Position numbers and translations under genes: made by a program. A model generated the notes under the pieces. That model worked only from the letters and a program-made list of their open reading frames with translations. It made no database searches and was not told the origin of the DNA. Of a stretch of DNA of 64,000 nucleotides, positions 1 through 9,865 are shown piece after piece. Position 1 is the first letter of the stretch; the number at the start of each line of letters is the position of its first letter. This stretch comes from an uncultured Eubacteriales bacterium (GTDB lineage: Bacteria; Bacillota; Clostridia; Christensenellales; UBA1242): positions 1 through 64,000 of the forward strand of contig CAPRTS010000007.1 of the NCBI GenBank assembly GCA_948695535.1, written 5' to 3'.

Positions 1-1683
<1,683 letters not shown>

Positions 1684-1685
1684 GT

Positions 1686-2120
1686 TTACGTGGATTTTTC
1701 TTTACGGACGTATTGTTCGGTAGCAGATTTCTCTCCGTTGAATAACACACGAGTGACGCGGTTATTGTGCGCGGCGACCAACTCGTCGGGCAGAATGTCA
1801 ATTTGGTCAGCAGTAAAGTATTGTTTGGTGCGTTGGTTAATTACCACGTCGCCAGCAACCAGGTAATCACCGCGTTCGAAACGTAACGGTAATTCGTATA
1901 AGTTTTCGGTAGTAATGATTTCGATTAAATACGCTCCGTTGGCTAACGGTGTAGTATTGTGTGTATTAAAAGTATAGGTTTGACCGTTAGTGGTGATGAT
2001 TAAATCGTTATCGGGGAACCAGTCGATTTGTAAGGCTTGTCCGCGACTTAGTTCAACCGTGTATTCGTGGTTAATGGTTACGGTACCGTTATAGCGTAAA
2101 ATAAATTGCGTGGTGTTCAT
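1686..2120 (-). CDS. Hypothetical cytoplasmic protein, 144 aa
   Basis: I do not recognise this protein. It is 144 residues long, with no signal peptide or membrane segment, and is rich in Thr, Asn and Tyr with alternating hydrophobic residues that suggest a small beta protein (for example YNGTVTINHEYTVEL). The C-terminus is basic (VRKEKST). Its ATG is 22 bases from the divergent mrnC start, so the two promoters must interpenetrate. A TATCAT on the minus strand at 2131-2126 could be its -10, giving an essentially leaderless message; no convincing -35 was found. Its 3' end is tail-to-tail with the surface protein to the left, 2 bases apart with no terminator. Confidence 0.6.
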   Translation of the reverse strand: MNTTQFILRYNGTVTINHEYTVELSRGQALQIDWFPDNDLIITTNGQTYTFNTHNTTPLANGAYLIEIITTENLYELPLRFERGDYLVAGDVVINQRTKQYFTADQIDILPDELVAAHNNRVTRVLFNGEKSATEQYVRKEKST

Positions 2121-2135
2121 ATTTAATGATATTCT
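2106..2135 (+). promoter_or_regulatory. Putative promoter of mrnC
   Basis: TTGCGT (2106-2111), an 18-bp spacer and TATTCT (2130-2135) predict transcription from about 2142, one base before the mrnC ATG. The -10 region overlaps the predicted -10 of the divergent gene, so the two directions should compete. The -35 matches consensus at only three positions. Confidence 0.4.
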
Positions 2136-2142
2136 ATAAAGT

Positions 2143-2550
2143 ATGAATTTAATCTCAGAAAAAGACGCCAGTCAATTAAATCCTTTATATTTGGCGTTCG
2201 TTGGCGACGCGGTTTGGTCGTACAATATTCGGGCGATAATGTTGCCGGAAAAGATTGCTAATTACAGTAAGGCCAGCGAAATGCACAATATGGCTACTTC
2301 CTACGAATGTGCGTCATTTCAAAGTGAAATTTTTGCGGAATTAGAACCGACTTTTTCGTCCTTAGAAAAGGATTTGGTTAAGCGTGCCCGTAATGCCCAC
2401 AATAATAACGTGCCGAAGTCAACAACTTTGGCTAATTACAAACGCGCCACCGCGGTGGAAGCTTTAATCGGCTTTTGGCACGTTACGGGTAACTTAGGGC
2501 GCATCAACGCGGCCTTAAACATTGCCCGTCGTAAGGAGATCCAATACTGA
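2143..2550 (+). CDS. mrnC: Mini-ribonuclease III
   Basis: Mini-III is a dimeric double-strand-specific RNase lacking a dsRNA-binding domain; in Bacillus subtilis it matures 23S rRNA. The 135-residue length fits the family. The family signature LAFVGDAVW is at residues 18-26, followed by KRARNAHNNNVPKS (about 84-97) and an EALIGFWHVTG segment (about 107-117) that supplies the second acidic metal ligand. Signature residues Asp and Glu are present, so it should be active. The gene opens an operon with rlmB and a SigH-type sigma gene, the usual Bacillota neighbourhood. Its stop overlaps the rlmB start by one base, implying coupled translation. No Shine-Dalgarno precedes the ATG; the predicted transcript starts at or beside it. 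Confidence 0.92.
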   Translation: MNLISEKDASQLNPLYLAFVGDAVWSYNIRAIMLPEKIANYSKASEMHNMATSYECASFQSEIFAELEPTFSSLEKDLVKRARNAHNNNVPKSTTLANYKRATAVEALIGFWHVTGNLGRINAALNIARRKEIQY

Positions 2551-3266
2551 TGTTAATTGAAGGACGTAACAGTGTTGAACAAGCCATTAACGGGAACGGC
2601 ACGGTGGATAAAGTTTTGATCGCGCACAATTTGCGTGACCAAAATTTACTGAACGAAATTAAACAATCGGGAGTAACCTACCAATTTGTGGATAAGGCTG
2701 CCTTAGATAAAATCAGCAAAACGAAAAATCACCAAGGTATTGTCGCCTATGTGACCAATTATCAATATTTTGATTTGAAAGATATTATTGACCGAGCCTA
2801 CGAGAACGGGAAGCAGCCATTGTTGTTAATTCTGGATGGCATTGAAGACCCGCATAATTTGGGGAACATTATCCGTACTGCCGAATGTTTAGGGGTAGAT
2901 GGGCTTATTTTGCCGAAGCACCGCAGTGTCACGGTAAACGATACCGCCATGCGGGTTAGCCAAGGTGCTGCGTCTAACGTCCGTATTTGTAAAGTGGTCA
3001 ACATTAACCAAGAAATTCAAAAATTGAAAGACCAAGGCTTTTGGGTCTACGGTGTTGAATTGGGTGGTATGCCCTTAAACAAAGTAAACTTGAAAGGCCC
3101 GTTGGTTTTGGTGATGGGCAGTGAAGGGCGCGGCATTCACCAATTGACCCGAAAGTTGGTGGACGGAATTGTGACGATTCCGTTACGCGGAAAGGTGAAT
3201 AGTCTTAACGTGGGTAGTGCGGCGGCGATTGCTTTATACGAGGTTAATCGCCAAAGGGGTCTGTAA
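2550..3266 (+). CDS. rlmB: 23S rRNA (guanosine-2'-O-)-methyltransferase, TrmH/SpoU family
   Basis: A 238-residue SPOUT methyltransferase. The N-terminal substrate-binding domain (about 1-75) begins IEGRNSVEQAI, and the C-terminal trefoil-knot domain carries the three family motifs: LDGIEDPHNLGNIIRTAE (about 95-112), LVLVMGSEGRGI (about 186-197) and IPLRGKVNSLNVGSAAAIALYE (about 211-232). These bind S-adenosylmethionine and hold the catalytic Arg/Asn. RlmB methylates G2251 (E. coli numbering) of 23S rRNA; a tRNA target cannot be excluded from sequence. The start shares a base with the mrnC stop (TGATG) and the sigma gene follows with no gap. Confidence 0.92.
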   Translation: MLIEGRNSVEQAINGNGTVDKVLIAHNLRDQNLLNEIKQSGVTYQFVDKAALDKISKTKNHQGIVAYVTNYQYFDLKDIIDRAYENGKQPLLLILDGIEDPHNLGNIIRTAECLGVDGLILPKHRSVTVNDTAMRVSQGAASNVRICKVVNINQEIQKLKDQGFWVYGVELGGMPLNKVNLKGPLVLVMGSEGRGIHQLTRKLVDGIVTIPLRGKVNSLNVGSAAAIALYEVNRQRGL

Positions 3267-3728
3267 GTGGTAGATCGTGAGCGATTAGTACGCATGCAAG
3301 TGCGTCGTTTCGCTAATACCTGCGTTGCCGAAGAAGATTTATGGCAAGAAGGAATGTTGGCGTTGTTAAAAGCCGACCAAACTTATGATCCCAATTTAGG
3401 TATTAAATACGAAACTTATGCTAGTACCGTTATTCGTAATCGCTTGATTGACGTCTTACGTGGTTACAAGGCAAAAGACGAAGAAGAACCCCTGGTTGAC
3501 GATCCGGTGGGTAAACCGTTAGATAACGAAATTGAACACCAACGCAAAGTGCACTTATTGCACAAGGCTTTGGGCAGCTGTACTGCAATTGAACGGGCAA
3601 TCTTTAATGCCTATTGGCAAGGTTATTCCTACAAAGAGATTGGTGGTATTTTTACTGTGAACTCTAAAAAAATAGATAATACTATACAAAAAATTAAAAA
3701 ACTGGTAAAATCTTATGATGAAGATTGA
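3267..3728 (+). CDS. Short SigH-type RNA polymerase sigma factor
   Basis: 153 residues. Region 2 is clear (EEDLWQEGMLALLKADQTYD, then a YETYASTVIRNRLIDVLR stretch), and region 4 follows at about residues 101-147 (AIERAIFNAYWQGYSYKEI ... KKIDNTIQKIKKL). The last part closely resembles the C-terminus of B. subtilis SigH (KSIDNALQRVKRKL), and the position after mrnC-rlmB is that of sigH in Bacillota. Bacillus SigH is about 218 residues; here the start and the 2-4 linker are shorter. It starts with GTG directly after the rlmB stop and overlaps the next gene by 14 bases. In relatives SigH controls stationary phase, competence and sporulation; what it controls here is unknown. Confidence 0.82.
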   Translation: MVDRERLVRMQVRRFANTCVAEEDLWQEGMLALLKADQTYDPNLGIKYETYASTVIRNRLIDVLRGYKAKDEEEPLVDDPVGKPLDNEIEHQRKVHLLHKALGSCTAIERAIFNAYWQGYSYKEIGGIFTVNSKKIDNTIQKIKKLVKSYDED

Positions 3729-4350
3729 AACGCTTGATGGTATGTATGACAGTAACACTTACGTGTGTAAGTTGGGTAATAAAGTGTTGATTATTGATAG
3801 CGGGGCCACATTGGACGACGTAGTAGCCAACGTCGGTAAAAAACAAGTGGTAGCCGTGCTGGTTACGCACGAACACTTTGATCATTTAACCAACTGCGTG
3901 GCGTACGCGCGGCATTTTAACGTGCCCGTATACGGCACCAGAGAGGTTCTGGACAATTTGAAGTATTATCGCGAGCAATTACCCTCGGCGGAAGAAGCGG
4001 GCGTTTATTACCCGATTGTGGGCTTTGATGAGGCGATTACTTTTAATATTATTGGTGATGAACAACCATTAACTTTGGCCGGGATTAAAGTGCAACCGTA
4101 TCTTTGCCCAGGGCACAGTGCCGGTAGTGTGGTTTACCAAATTGGTGATGCGTTGTTCACCGGGGATTTGCTTTTCGCCCGTGGGGTGGGTAATGTTTAT
4201 ATGACCAATGGTAAACGTTATCTTTTAGCAAGTTTGGAACGTGTAAAAGGGTTGCAGTTCCTAACGGCCTACCATGGCCATGGTGCCCCCAGTGAGTACA
4301 CTGCACAGCAGAAAAATATTCAAGTATGGTTGAAATGGTTGGCCAGATAG
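3715..4350 (+). CDS. MBL-fold metallohydrolase, GloB-like
   Basis: A 211-residue metallo-beta-lactamase fold hydrolase. Zinc ligands are visible in THEHFDHL (about residues 50-57), PGHSAGSV (about 132-139), FTGDLLF (about 146-152, the bridging Asp) and YHGHGAPS near the C-terminus. The layout matches YcbL/glyoxalase II-type enzymes, which hydrolyse S-lactoylglutathione or related thioesters, but the substrate is not deducible. It has no signal peptide, so it is cytosolic. It starts ATGATG inside the end of the sigma gene (14-base overlap) and is the last gene of the mrnC operon; uvrA then has its own promoter overlapping this gene's 3' end. Confidence 0.82.
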   Translation: MMKIETLDGMYDSNTYVCKLGNKVLIIDSGATLDDVVANVGKKQVVAVLVTHEHFDHLTNCVAYARHFNVPVYGTREVLDNLKYYREQLPSAEEAGVYYPIVGFDEAITFNIIGDEQPLTLAGIKVQPYLCPGHSAGSVVYQIGDALFTGDLLFARGVGNVYMTNGKRYLLASLERVKGLQFLTAYHGHGAPSEYTAQQKNIQVWLKWLAR

Positions 4351-4358
4351 GTTATAAT
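4330..4358 (+). promoter_or_regulatory. Promoter of uvrA, leaderless
   Basis: TTGAAA (4330-4335), a 17-bp spacer and a perfect TATAAT (4353-4358). Position +1 is expected at 4365, exactly the G of the GTG start. The -35 lies inside the preceding coding region. No Shine-Dalgarno is present. Confidence 0.75.
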
Positions 4359-4364
4359 TAAATT

Positions 4365-6929
4365 GTGTTAGAGGAAATTATTGTTACTGGCGCGAAAGAG
4401 CATAATTTGCGTAATGTTGACGTGACGATCCCGCGTAATCAGTTAGTGGTTTTTACGGGGGTTTCGGGGAGCGGTAAAAGCAGTTTGGCTTTTGGAACAA
4501 TATACGCCGAAGGTCAACGGCGTTTTATGGAAAGCCTAAGTTCGTACGCACGTATGTTTTTGGGACAAATGCAAAAACCCGCGGTAGATAAAATCACTGG
4601 GCTATCACCAGCTATTGCTATTGACCAAAAAACTACCAATAATAATCCGCGTTCAACGGTAGGTACAGTGACCGAAATTTACGATTACCTACGCTTACTG
4701 TATGCCCGGGTAGGTATTGCCCATTGCCCGCATTGTGGTAAAGTGGTAGAACGGCAAACGGTAGACCAAATTATTGACCAAATTTACCGGGACTTTGATG
4801 GTCAGCAAATCCATATTGAAGCTCCCATTATTCGTGGTCAAAAGGGCAGTTTTGAAAAGCGTTTTGAGGAATTGCGCAAAAGCGGTTTTGTGCGCGTTAA
4901 AATCGACGGTAACCGTTGGACTTTGGATGAAGAAATTAAGTTAGATAAGAATCTTAAACACAATATCAGTATAATTGTTGACCGTTTACGCGTGTCGAGT
5001 GAGGAGCGTACACGCTTGAATGATGGTATCGAGTCCGCTTTACGTCAAACCAAGGGTTTGGTAACCATTGAATGCGGTGACGTGGTAAAAACTTTTTCCG
5101 ATCAATTCGCGTGCATTGATTGTGGTATCTCGATCGCTGAATTAGAACCACGCAGTTTTTCGTTTAACAGTCCTTTTGGTGCGTGTCCTGAATGTAATGG
5201 TTTGGGTTTTGTTACTCGAATTGATCCAGTTAAATTGCAAGCTTGTCATTTTGAATCAATTAAGTACTTGACGCCCGAAGAAGTTATGGTGCGTTATCGA
5301 GCCACAACCAGTGACTATGTCCGCAACGAGTTGGCAAAAATGATTGTCGAAGATGAATGTCCGGCTTGTCATGGTCGTAAACTTAAACCGGAGGTCTTAG
5401 CGGTAACCATTGCGGGGTATAACATTGCCCAAATAACTGCGTTACCGATTAACGAAATGATTACTGTTATTAAGGGCTTGCAACTGACGGGGGCGGCTGC
5501 TATTACCGCAGCCCCGATTGTGAAAGAAGTTTTGGCGCGTTGTCAGTTTTTGGTTGATGTCGGGTTGCATTATTTGACTTTGGCTCGTAGTGCTGGGACC
5601 TTATCTGGTGGGGAGAGTCAACGTATTCGTTTAGCAACCCAAATTGGTGCTGGGTTGGTTGGGGTGCTGTACATTTTGGACGAACCAAGTATCGGCTTAC
5701 ACCAACGTGATAATCAAAAGTTATTGGCAACCTTAAAACACTTACGTGATTTAGGTAATACCTTGATCGTGGTGGAACATGACGAAGAAACCATTCGTAG
5801 TGCCGATTTTATTGTTGATGTGGGACCTCACGCGGGGATCTACGGCGGTGAGATTGTGGCCACGGGCAAAGTTCAAGATATTATTGATTGCCCACGCTCG
5901 GTTACTGGTGCCTTTTTAAGCGGTCGAGAAACTATTCCTGTGCCAACTAAGCGTCGCCCTATCGGTAAACGCTTTATAGAAATTAAACACGCGAAAACAA
6001 ATAACTTGCAAGACATTGATGTCGCTTTCCCCGTTGGCGTGCTGACGGTCGTTACCGGCGTATCGGGCAGTGGCAAAAGCAGTTTGGTTAACTATGAATT
6101 GTTGAATGGCTTACAAAATGGTGTCGGTAAAGAATATATAGACAAAATTATCCGTATTGACCAAAGTCCAATTGGTCGCACGCCCCGCAGCAATCCCGCG
6201 ACCTATACCGGTGTGTGGACGTTAATCCGCGAACTGTTTGCGGCCACGCGTGATGCCAAGGAGCGTGGTTTTGGCGCGGGACGTTTCTCGTTTAATGTTG
6301 CCGGTGGGCGTTGCGAGAATTGTGAAGGTGATGGTACCAAAAAAATTGAAATGCACTTTTTACCCGATATTTACGTGCAGTGTGACGTCTGTGGTGGTAA
6401 ACGTTTTAACCAAGAAACTTTAGCGGTTAAGTACAAAGAAAAAAACATTTGGCAAGTGTTGGCTATGTCAGTTGACGAGGCTTGTGATTTTTTTGCCAAT
6501 GTACCGCGAATTTACAAAAAGTTAAAAACCTTACAAGACGTTGGGTTAGGCTACATTAAATTGGGTCAACCCGCTACTGAATTATCGGGCGGGGAAGCCC
6601 AACGCGTGAAATTAGCCACTGAATTGTGTAAAGTAATGACCAATAAAACCATTTATCTTTTAGATGAACCGACCACGGGGTTATCGACGTACGATGTCAA
6701 AAAATTGATTGCTGTATTAAACCGTTTAGTTGACGCGGGCAGCACGATGGTAGTTATTGAACATAATCTGGACGTTATTAAAGTGGCCGACTATATTATC
6801 GACCTTGGTCCAGAGGGCGGTAATGCCGGGGGGCGCATCGTGGCCAAAGGTACTCCCGAAGCGGTTAGCCAAGTAACCGCTAGTTTTACCGGACAATTTT
6901 TACGCGATTTGTTACCCGGTGTTAAATAA
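4365..6929 (+). CDS. uvrA: UvrABC excinuclease subunit A with most of the insertion domain missing
   Basis: UvrA is the dimeric damage sensor of nucleotide excision repair. Both ABC ATPase modules are complete: Walker A GVSGSGKSS twice (about residues 32-40 and 565-573), ABC signatures LSGGESQRI and LSGGEAQRV, and Walker B motifs with LDEPS and LDEPT. The UvrB-binding region after CPHCG (about 121) is present, as are the zinc knuckles CIDC/CPEC and CENC/CDVC. The protein is 854 residues instead of about 940. The loss maps between CPEC (about 273) and CPACHG (about 332): only some 55 residues remain where the family has about 130, so most of the DNA-contacting insertion domain is gone. uvrB is not adjacent. 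The stop overlaps the convergent DUF4363 gene by 8 bases. Confidence 0.95.
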   Translation: MLEEIIVTGAKEHNLRNVDVTIPRNQLVVFTGVSGSGKSSLAFGTIYAEGQRRFMESLSSYARMFLGQMQKPAVDKITGLSPAIAIDQKTTNNNPRSTVGTVTEIYDYLRLLYARVGIAHCPHCGKVVERQTVDQIIDQIYRDFDGQQIHIEAPIIRGQKGSFEKRFEELRKSGFVRVKIDGNRWTLDEEIKLDKNLKHNISIIVDRLRVSSEERTRLNDGIESALRQTKGLVTIECGDVVKTFSDQFACIDCGISIAELEPRSFSFNSPFGACPECNGLGFVTRIDPVKLQACHFESIKYLTPEEVMVRYRATTSDYVRNELAKMIVEDECPACHGRKLKPEVLAVTIAGYNIAQITALPINEMITVIKGLQLTGAAAITAAPIVKEVLARCQFLVDVGLHYLTLARSAGTLSGGESQRIRLATQIGAGLVGVLYILDEPSIGLHQRDNQKLLATLKHLRDLGNTLIVVEHDEETIRSADFIVDVGPHAGIYGGEIVATGKVQDIIDCPRSVTGAFLSGRETIPVPTKRRPIGKRFIEIKHAKTNNLQDIDVAFPVGVLTVVTGVSGSGKSSLVNYELLNGLQNGVGKEYIDKIIRIDQSPIGRTPRSNPATYTGVWTLIRELFAATRDAKERGFGAGRFSFNVAGGRCENCEGDGTKKIEMHFLPDIYVQCDVCGGKRFNQETLAVKYKEKNIWQVLAMSVDEACDFFANVPRIYKKLKTLQDVGLGYIKLGQPATELSGGEAQRVKLATELCKVMTNKTIYLLDEPTTGLSTYDVKKLIAVLNRLVDAGSTMVVIEHNLDVIKVADYIIDLGPEGGNAGGRIVAKGTPEAVSQVTASFTGQFLRDLLPGVK

Positions 6930-7317
6930 TATTTTCCCAACTGGTGCCAAGATTATAGTGGTGAACCTTAAACAAGTATTGTAGTTTAGTTAAGGCATTC
7001 ATGGTTTCCTCTTTGTTGCCAAAGTTAATAAAATTTTTGGCATAAATGATAGCGTCACTGATTTGAAACGTTTCGGTGTGTTTGACGATAAAGCACAGTG
7101 CTTGTTCGCGCTTTAACCATGTTTGCTCCATGGCGGCGATGCGTTCCTTATTTTCGTCAGTATCAACGCTGTCGTCGCCACAAACCGAAACGCTGGCCAA
7201 TAAAGTGTCCAGTTGTTGGTTTAATAACTTGAAAGTTTGATTGACGTAAACTTGTTCCCAAACTACACCCCCAATGATTAACAGTAAAATAACCAAAGTT
7301 GCAAGCCAACGTTTCAT
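6922..7317 (-). CDS. DUF4363-like membrane-anchored protein
   Basis: 131 residues: an N-terminal transmembrane helix (about 4-24, LATLVILLLIIGGVVWEQVYV) and an outside helical region, probably a small bundle. Size, topology and pairing with DUF421 match the DUF4363 family of clostridia. It overlaps the upstream DUF421 gene by ATGA, so translation is coupled and the two proteins probably work together at the membrane. The molecular role is unknown. The stop codon overlaps the end of uvrA. Confidence 0.7.
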   Translation of the reverse strand: MKRWLATLVILLLIIGGVVWEQVYVNQTFKLLNQQLDTLLASVSVCGDDSVDTDENKERIAAMEQTWLKREQALCFIVKHTETFQISDAIIYAKNFINFGNKEETMNALTKLQYLFKVHHYNLGTSWENII

Positions 7318-7778
7318 AAAGACACCTTCTTACCTTCCCCTTTGGGAACCACCGAAATTTTGCCATTGCTTTCCAAAATAGCGTAATCAATATCTTGCAG
7401 ATCAAAGACATCTTTACCGCGTAATAATTCTAGCAGTTCATCTTCGCAAATATCCAATTGCTTTAATTTCTTGTGGTCAATGCCTTTGGGCGTAACCACA
7501 ATTACCGGTGATCCGGATAAAATTTTGCGTACAGTTTCGCTTTTATATTGTAACTTGACAACAAAAAAATGTATAACTTGAATTACCAGTAGCGGCAAAA
7601 TTCCGTACCAAATCGGAATGGTGGGGTCAGACATCGGGATGGTCGCCAGGTCGGCAATAATCAGTGTAATGACTAACTCGAATGGCTCCATTTCGCCAAT
7701 TTGGCGTTTACCCATCAAACGCATTACTACAATCGCAATTAAATAAATAATAAAAACTCGTACGACAATCGTTAACAT
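7314..7778 (-). CDS. DUF421 (YetF-type) membrane protein
   Basis: 154 residues. Three hydrophobic segments lie in the first ~85 residues, with the family signature RLMGKRQIGEMEPFELVITL (about 20-39), then a cytosolic alpha/beta domain containing GSPVIVVTPKGIDHKKLKQL. This is a compact YetF-type protein (B. subtilis members run about 200-230). YetF-like proteins have been linked to spore germination in some Bacillota; the exact function is unknown. It sits 8 bases after the flippase stop and overlaps the DUF4363 gene by 4 bases, so all three form one operon. Confidence 0.8.
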   Translation of the reverse strand: MLTIVVRVFIIYLIAIVVMRLMGKRQIGEMEPFELVITLIIADLATIPMSDPTIPIWYGILPLLVIQVIHFFVVKLQYKSETVRKILSGSPVIVVTPKGIDHKKLKQLDICEDELLELLRGKDVFDLQDIDYAILESNGKISVVPKGEGKKVSL

Positions 7779-7786
7779 TAAATTGA

Positions 7787-9274
7787 TTATTGCCGTTTCT
7801 TAGGCAGAATAATCAAGTTGGTTGTCCACGCCAAAATAAAAAAAACAGTTAAGGCTAAGGCTCCGGCTAAACTTAAATTTAACCAAAGTGGCAAGATAGG
7901 GCAAAAATGATAAGTGAAGAACCCAACCGTTAACGCGGGGAGAGCAATCCCCGTATAGGCCGTAATGGTGACTAAGGTGCGGTCGGGACTGTGCCAGTCA
8001 GTATATTTACGAATGGCCATGATATTTAGGAACGAAGACACGGTCATACCTAAACCTAACCCCAGTAACACCGCATCAGCACCAATGATCGCGGGCATAA
8101 ACCAAATAATAATGAACAGTAAAACGGAACCAATCGCATAATTACGAATAGCAAGACCTTCCTTGTTCAATGAGTTTAAGGTGGTATTGGTGATTTGTGA
8201 TAACGATAAGGGAAGCATCGCCCATGCCGAGCGGGATAGGTAAATACCACTGGTAGCGTCAGCGTATAAAAATGTACCAATAGGTTCACCCAAAGCAATG
8301 TAAACCGGGATAAAAATAAAGTTAATGAAAATGGTAAATTGCAGTACTGTCTTGATTTGGTGGCGAATGGTACGCCATTGTTTTTGCCCCGCCATAATTG
8401 ATAATTCAGGAACCAAAGCGGTAGCCAAAGACGAAATCACGGTGGACGGAATTGTCAACAAGGGATAAGTCATTCCCACGATAACGCCTAATTGTGAAAT
8501 GGCGGTAACGTTATCCCAGCCCGCGGCCACAAGCCGTAACGGTAACAAAATTGAAATAAGCGGAAAAGCTAAACTGCCTAAGATACGAACACCCGTAATG
8601 GTGGCTGCTGACCTTAATAATGGTTTAACGTAATGGGGACGAGGCCCAGTGGCATGGGCAAATTTGTTGCACTTGATAAAAATAAGTACTACCACCATTG
8701 CGGAAACAATACACGCACCACTGAAAGCCCAAGCACTCAAATGGGCTAGGTCGGCAAAGAAAAAAGTAAAACCCAAGAAAAGTACGAACAGCAGTACACG
8801 GGCAATTTGTTCAATTAACTCGGTTAGTCCCAATAAGAAAAAACGTTTTTCGCCCCACCAAACTGCCCGCAGTACAGCGTAAACACTGCTGGCGATAATG
8901 GCAGGTAACAAAGCAATCAAAATGCCGATACTGCGGCGGTCAGTAAAAATGAAACCTAGACAACCTTGGCACAGTAATACGATGGCACATAAAATTAATG
9001 ACGCTATCACGCCAATCAGTAAGCCCGCTAAGGTAATGTGTAAAACCTTATTGCTACCACGTTCGGTTTTGGCTACTTCTCGCGAAATTACCAAGGGCAG
9101 GCCACTGCTGATAACGGTCAAGAGAATCATGAAAATACTCATTGCCATTTGGTAAACGCCCAGCATCTCGGCGCCCAAAATACGTGATAAAAAAATGCGG
9201 AAGATAAAACCGATGATGCGTGTCCCGACGGCAAAAGCGGTAATGACCAAGACAGATTTCGCGAAGGCACGCAT
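7787..9274 (-). CDS. SpoVB/MurJ-type polysaccharide flippase (MOP superfamily)
   Basis: A polytopic protein of about 495 residues with roughly 14 hydrophobic segments, starting MRAFAKSVLVITAFAVGTRIIGFIFRIFLSRILGAE, the typical start of SpoVB/YtgP proteins. Family features include LPLVISREVAK and a long run of paired helices. Members flip lipid-linked peptidoglycan precursors or other polysaccharide intermediates. I place the start at 9274: a promoter TTTTCA (9310-9305), 17 bp, CATAAT (9287-9282) puts +1 one base before this ATG. A frame extension to 9409 lacks hydrophobic or family-like sequence, and an ATG at 9280 is less well placed. It heads the operon with DUF421 and DUF4363. Confidence 0.85.
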   Translation of the reverse strand: MRAFAKSVLVITAFAVGTRIIGFIFRIFLSRILGAEMLGVYQMAMSIFMILLTVISSGLPLVISREVAKTERGSNKVLHITLAGLLIGVIASLILCAIVLLCQGCLGFIFTDRRSIGILIALLPAIIASSVYAVLRAVWWGEKRFFLLGLTELIEQIARVLLFVLFLGFTFFFADLAHLSAWAFSGACIVSAMVVVLIFIKCNKFAHATGPRPHYVKPLLRSAATITGVRILGSLAFPLISILLPLRLVAAGWDNVTAISQLGVIVGMTYPLLTIPSTVISSLATALVPELSIMAGQKQWRTIRHQIKTVLQFTIFINFIFIPVYIALGEPIGTFLYADATSGIYLSRSAWAMLPLSLSQITNTTLNSLNKEGLAIRNYAIGSVLLFIIIWFMPAIIGADAVLLGLGLGMTVSSFLNIMAIRKYTDWHSPDRTLVTITAYTGIALPALTVGFFTYHFCPILPLWLNLSLAGALALTVFFILAWTTNLIILPKKRQ

Positions 9275-9451
9275 ACACATTATTATGTTGGTGAAAATCA
9301 AATATGAAAAGGGGCAGTTGTTTGAAATTGCCCGGACGTGCGGAGTTGCTCCGTGTACGATTATCTTGGCAAATCGCTGTCGCAACGAAAATGAATTACC
9401 GGCCACCATTTATGTGCCGGTTACAACGGCAGTCCGATGCCAAGTAATTCC

Positions 9452-9865
9452 TTACCCAAAGTAATAGATTTGTTGATTGTTATCGATAAACTTAATGCGG
9501 TTGCCAGATTTCGTGTAAACCATCACGTCACTGAATTTAGCCATTTGGTCGCTGAGCACGTTTTGTTGGCGTCCAATCGCTTGTTGAAAAGTTAAGTAAT
9601 AATCATTACCTTTTTGGGTGTAGGTGCCCAGACCTAAGAAAAATAAACCCTTGTCCCGGTGAACGATGCGAATGTGAAAAGTACCGTTGTCGTACAATTG
9701 CAGATCGGAATCTTGAAAATCGGCAGCAGTGTACTCCGTATGCTCAACGGCCGCAACGTGATAACCGTTTTTGTTAAAAACCGTGAAGTAAACCAGTAGG
9801 CCAATGCCGACCAGTGCCACGCTTAACGAGGCAACAATAATACTCCATTTAATCCCACGTCGCAT
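9452..9865 (-). CDS. Small membrane-anchored protein, 137 aa
   Basis: I do not recognise the family. There is an N-terminal transmembrane segment (about 9-29) after a basic MRRGIK, and an outside domain of beta-like strands ending GNRIKFIDNNQQIYYFG, which resembles a small lipocalin-like or DUF5640-type sheet. It starts within TAATG shared with the upstream gene's stop and has a strong Shine-Dalgarno (AAGGAGG, minus strand, about 8 bases before the ATG). This shows that the ribosomes use SD pairing inside operons. It is the last gene of the 866-aa surface protein operon. Confidence 0.75.
   Translation of the reverse strand: MRRGIKWSIIVASLSVALVGIGLLVYFTVFNKNGYHVAAVEHTEYTAADFQDSDLQLYDNGTFHIRIVHRDKGLFFLGLGTYTQKGNDYYLTFQQAIGRQQNVLSDQMAKFSDVMVYTKSGNRIKFIDNNQQIYYFG

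Noticed and set aside
2550..3266. A rae1/yacP gene between rlmB and the sigma gene, as in Bacillus
   Set aside because: The sigma gene begins directly after the rlmB stop; no such gene is present.
9275..9409. N-terminal extension of the flippase
   Set aside because: Not family-like, and the promoter with CATAAT at 9287-9282 lies inside it.
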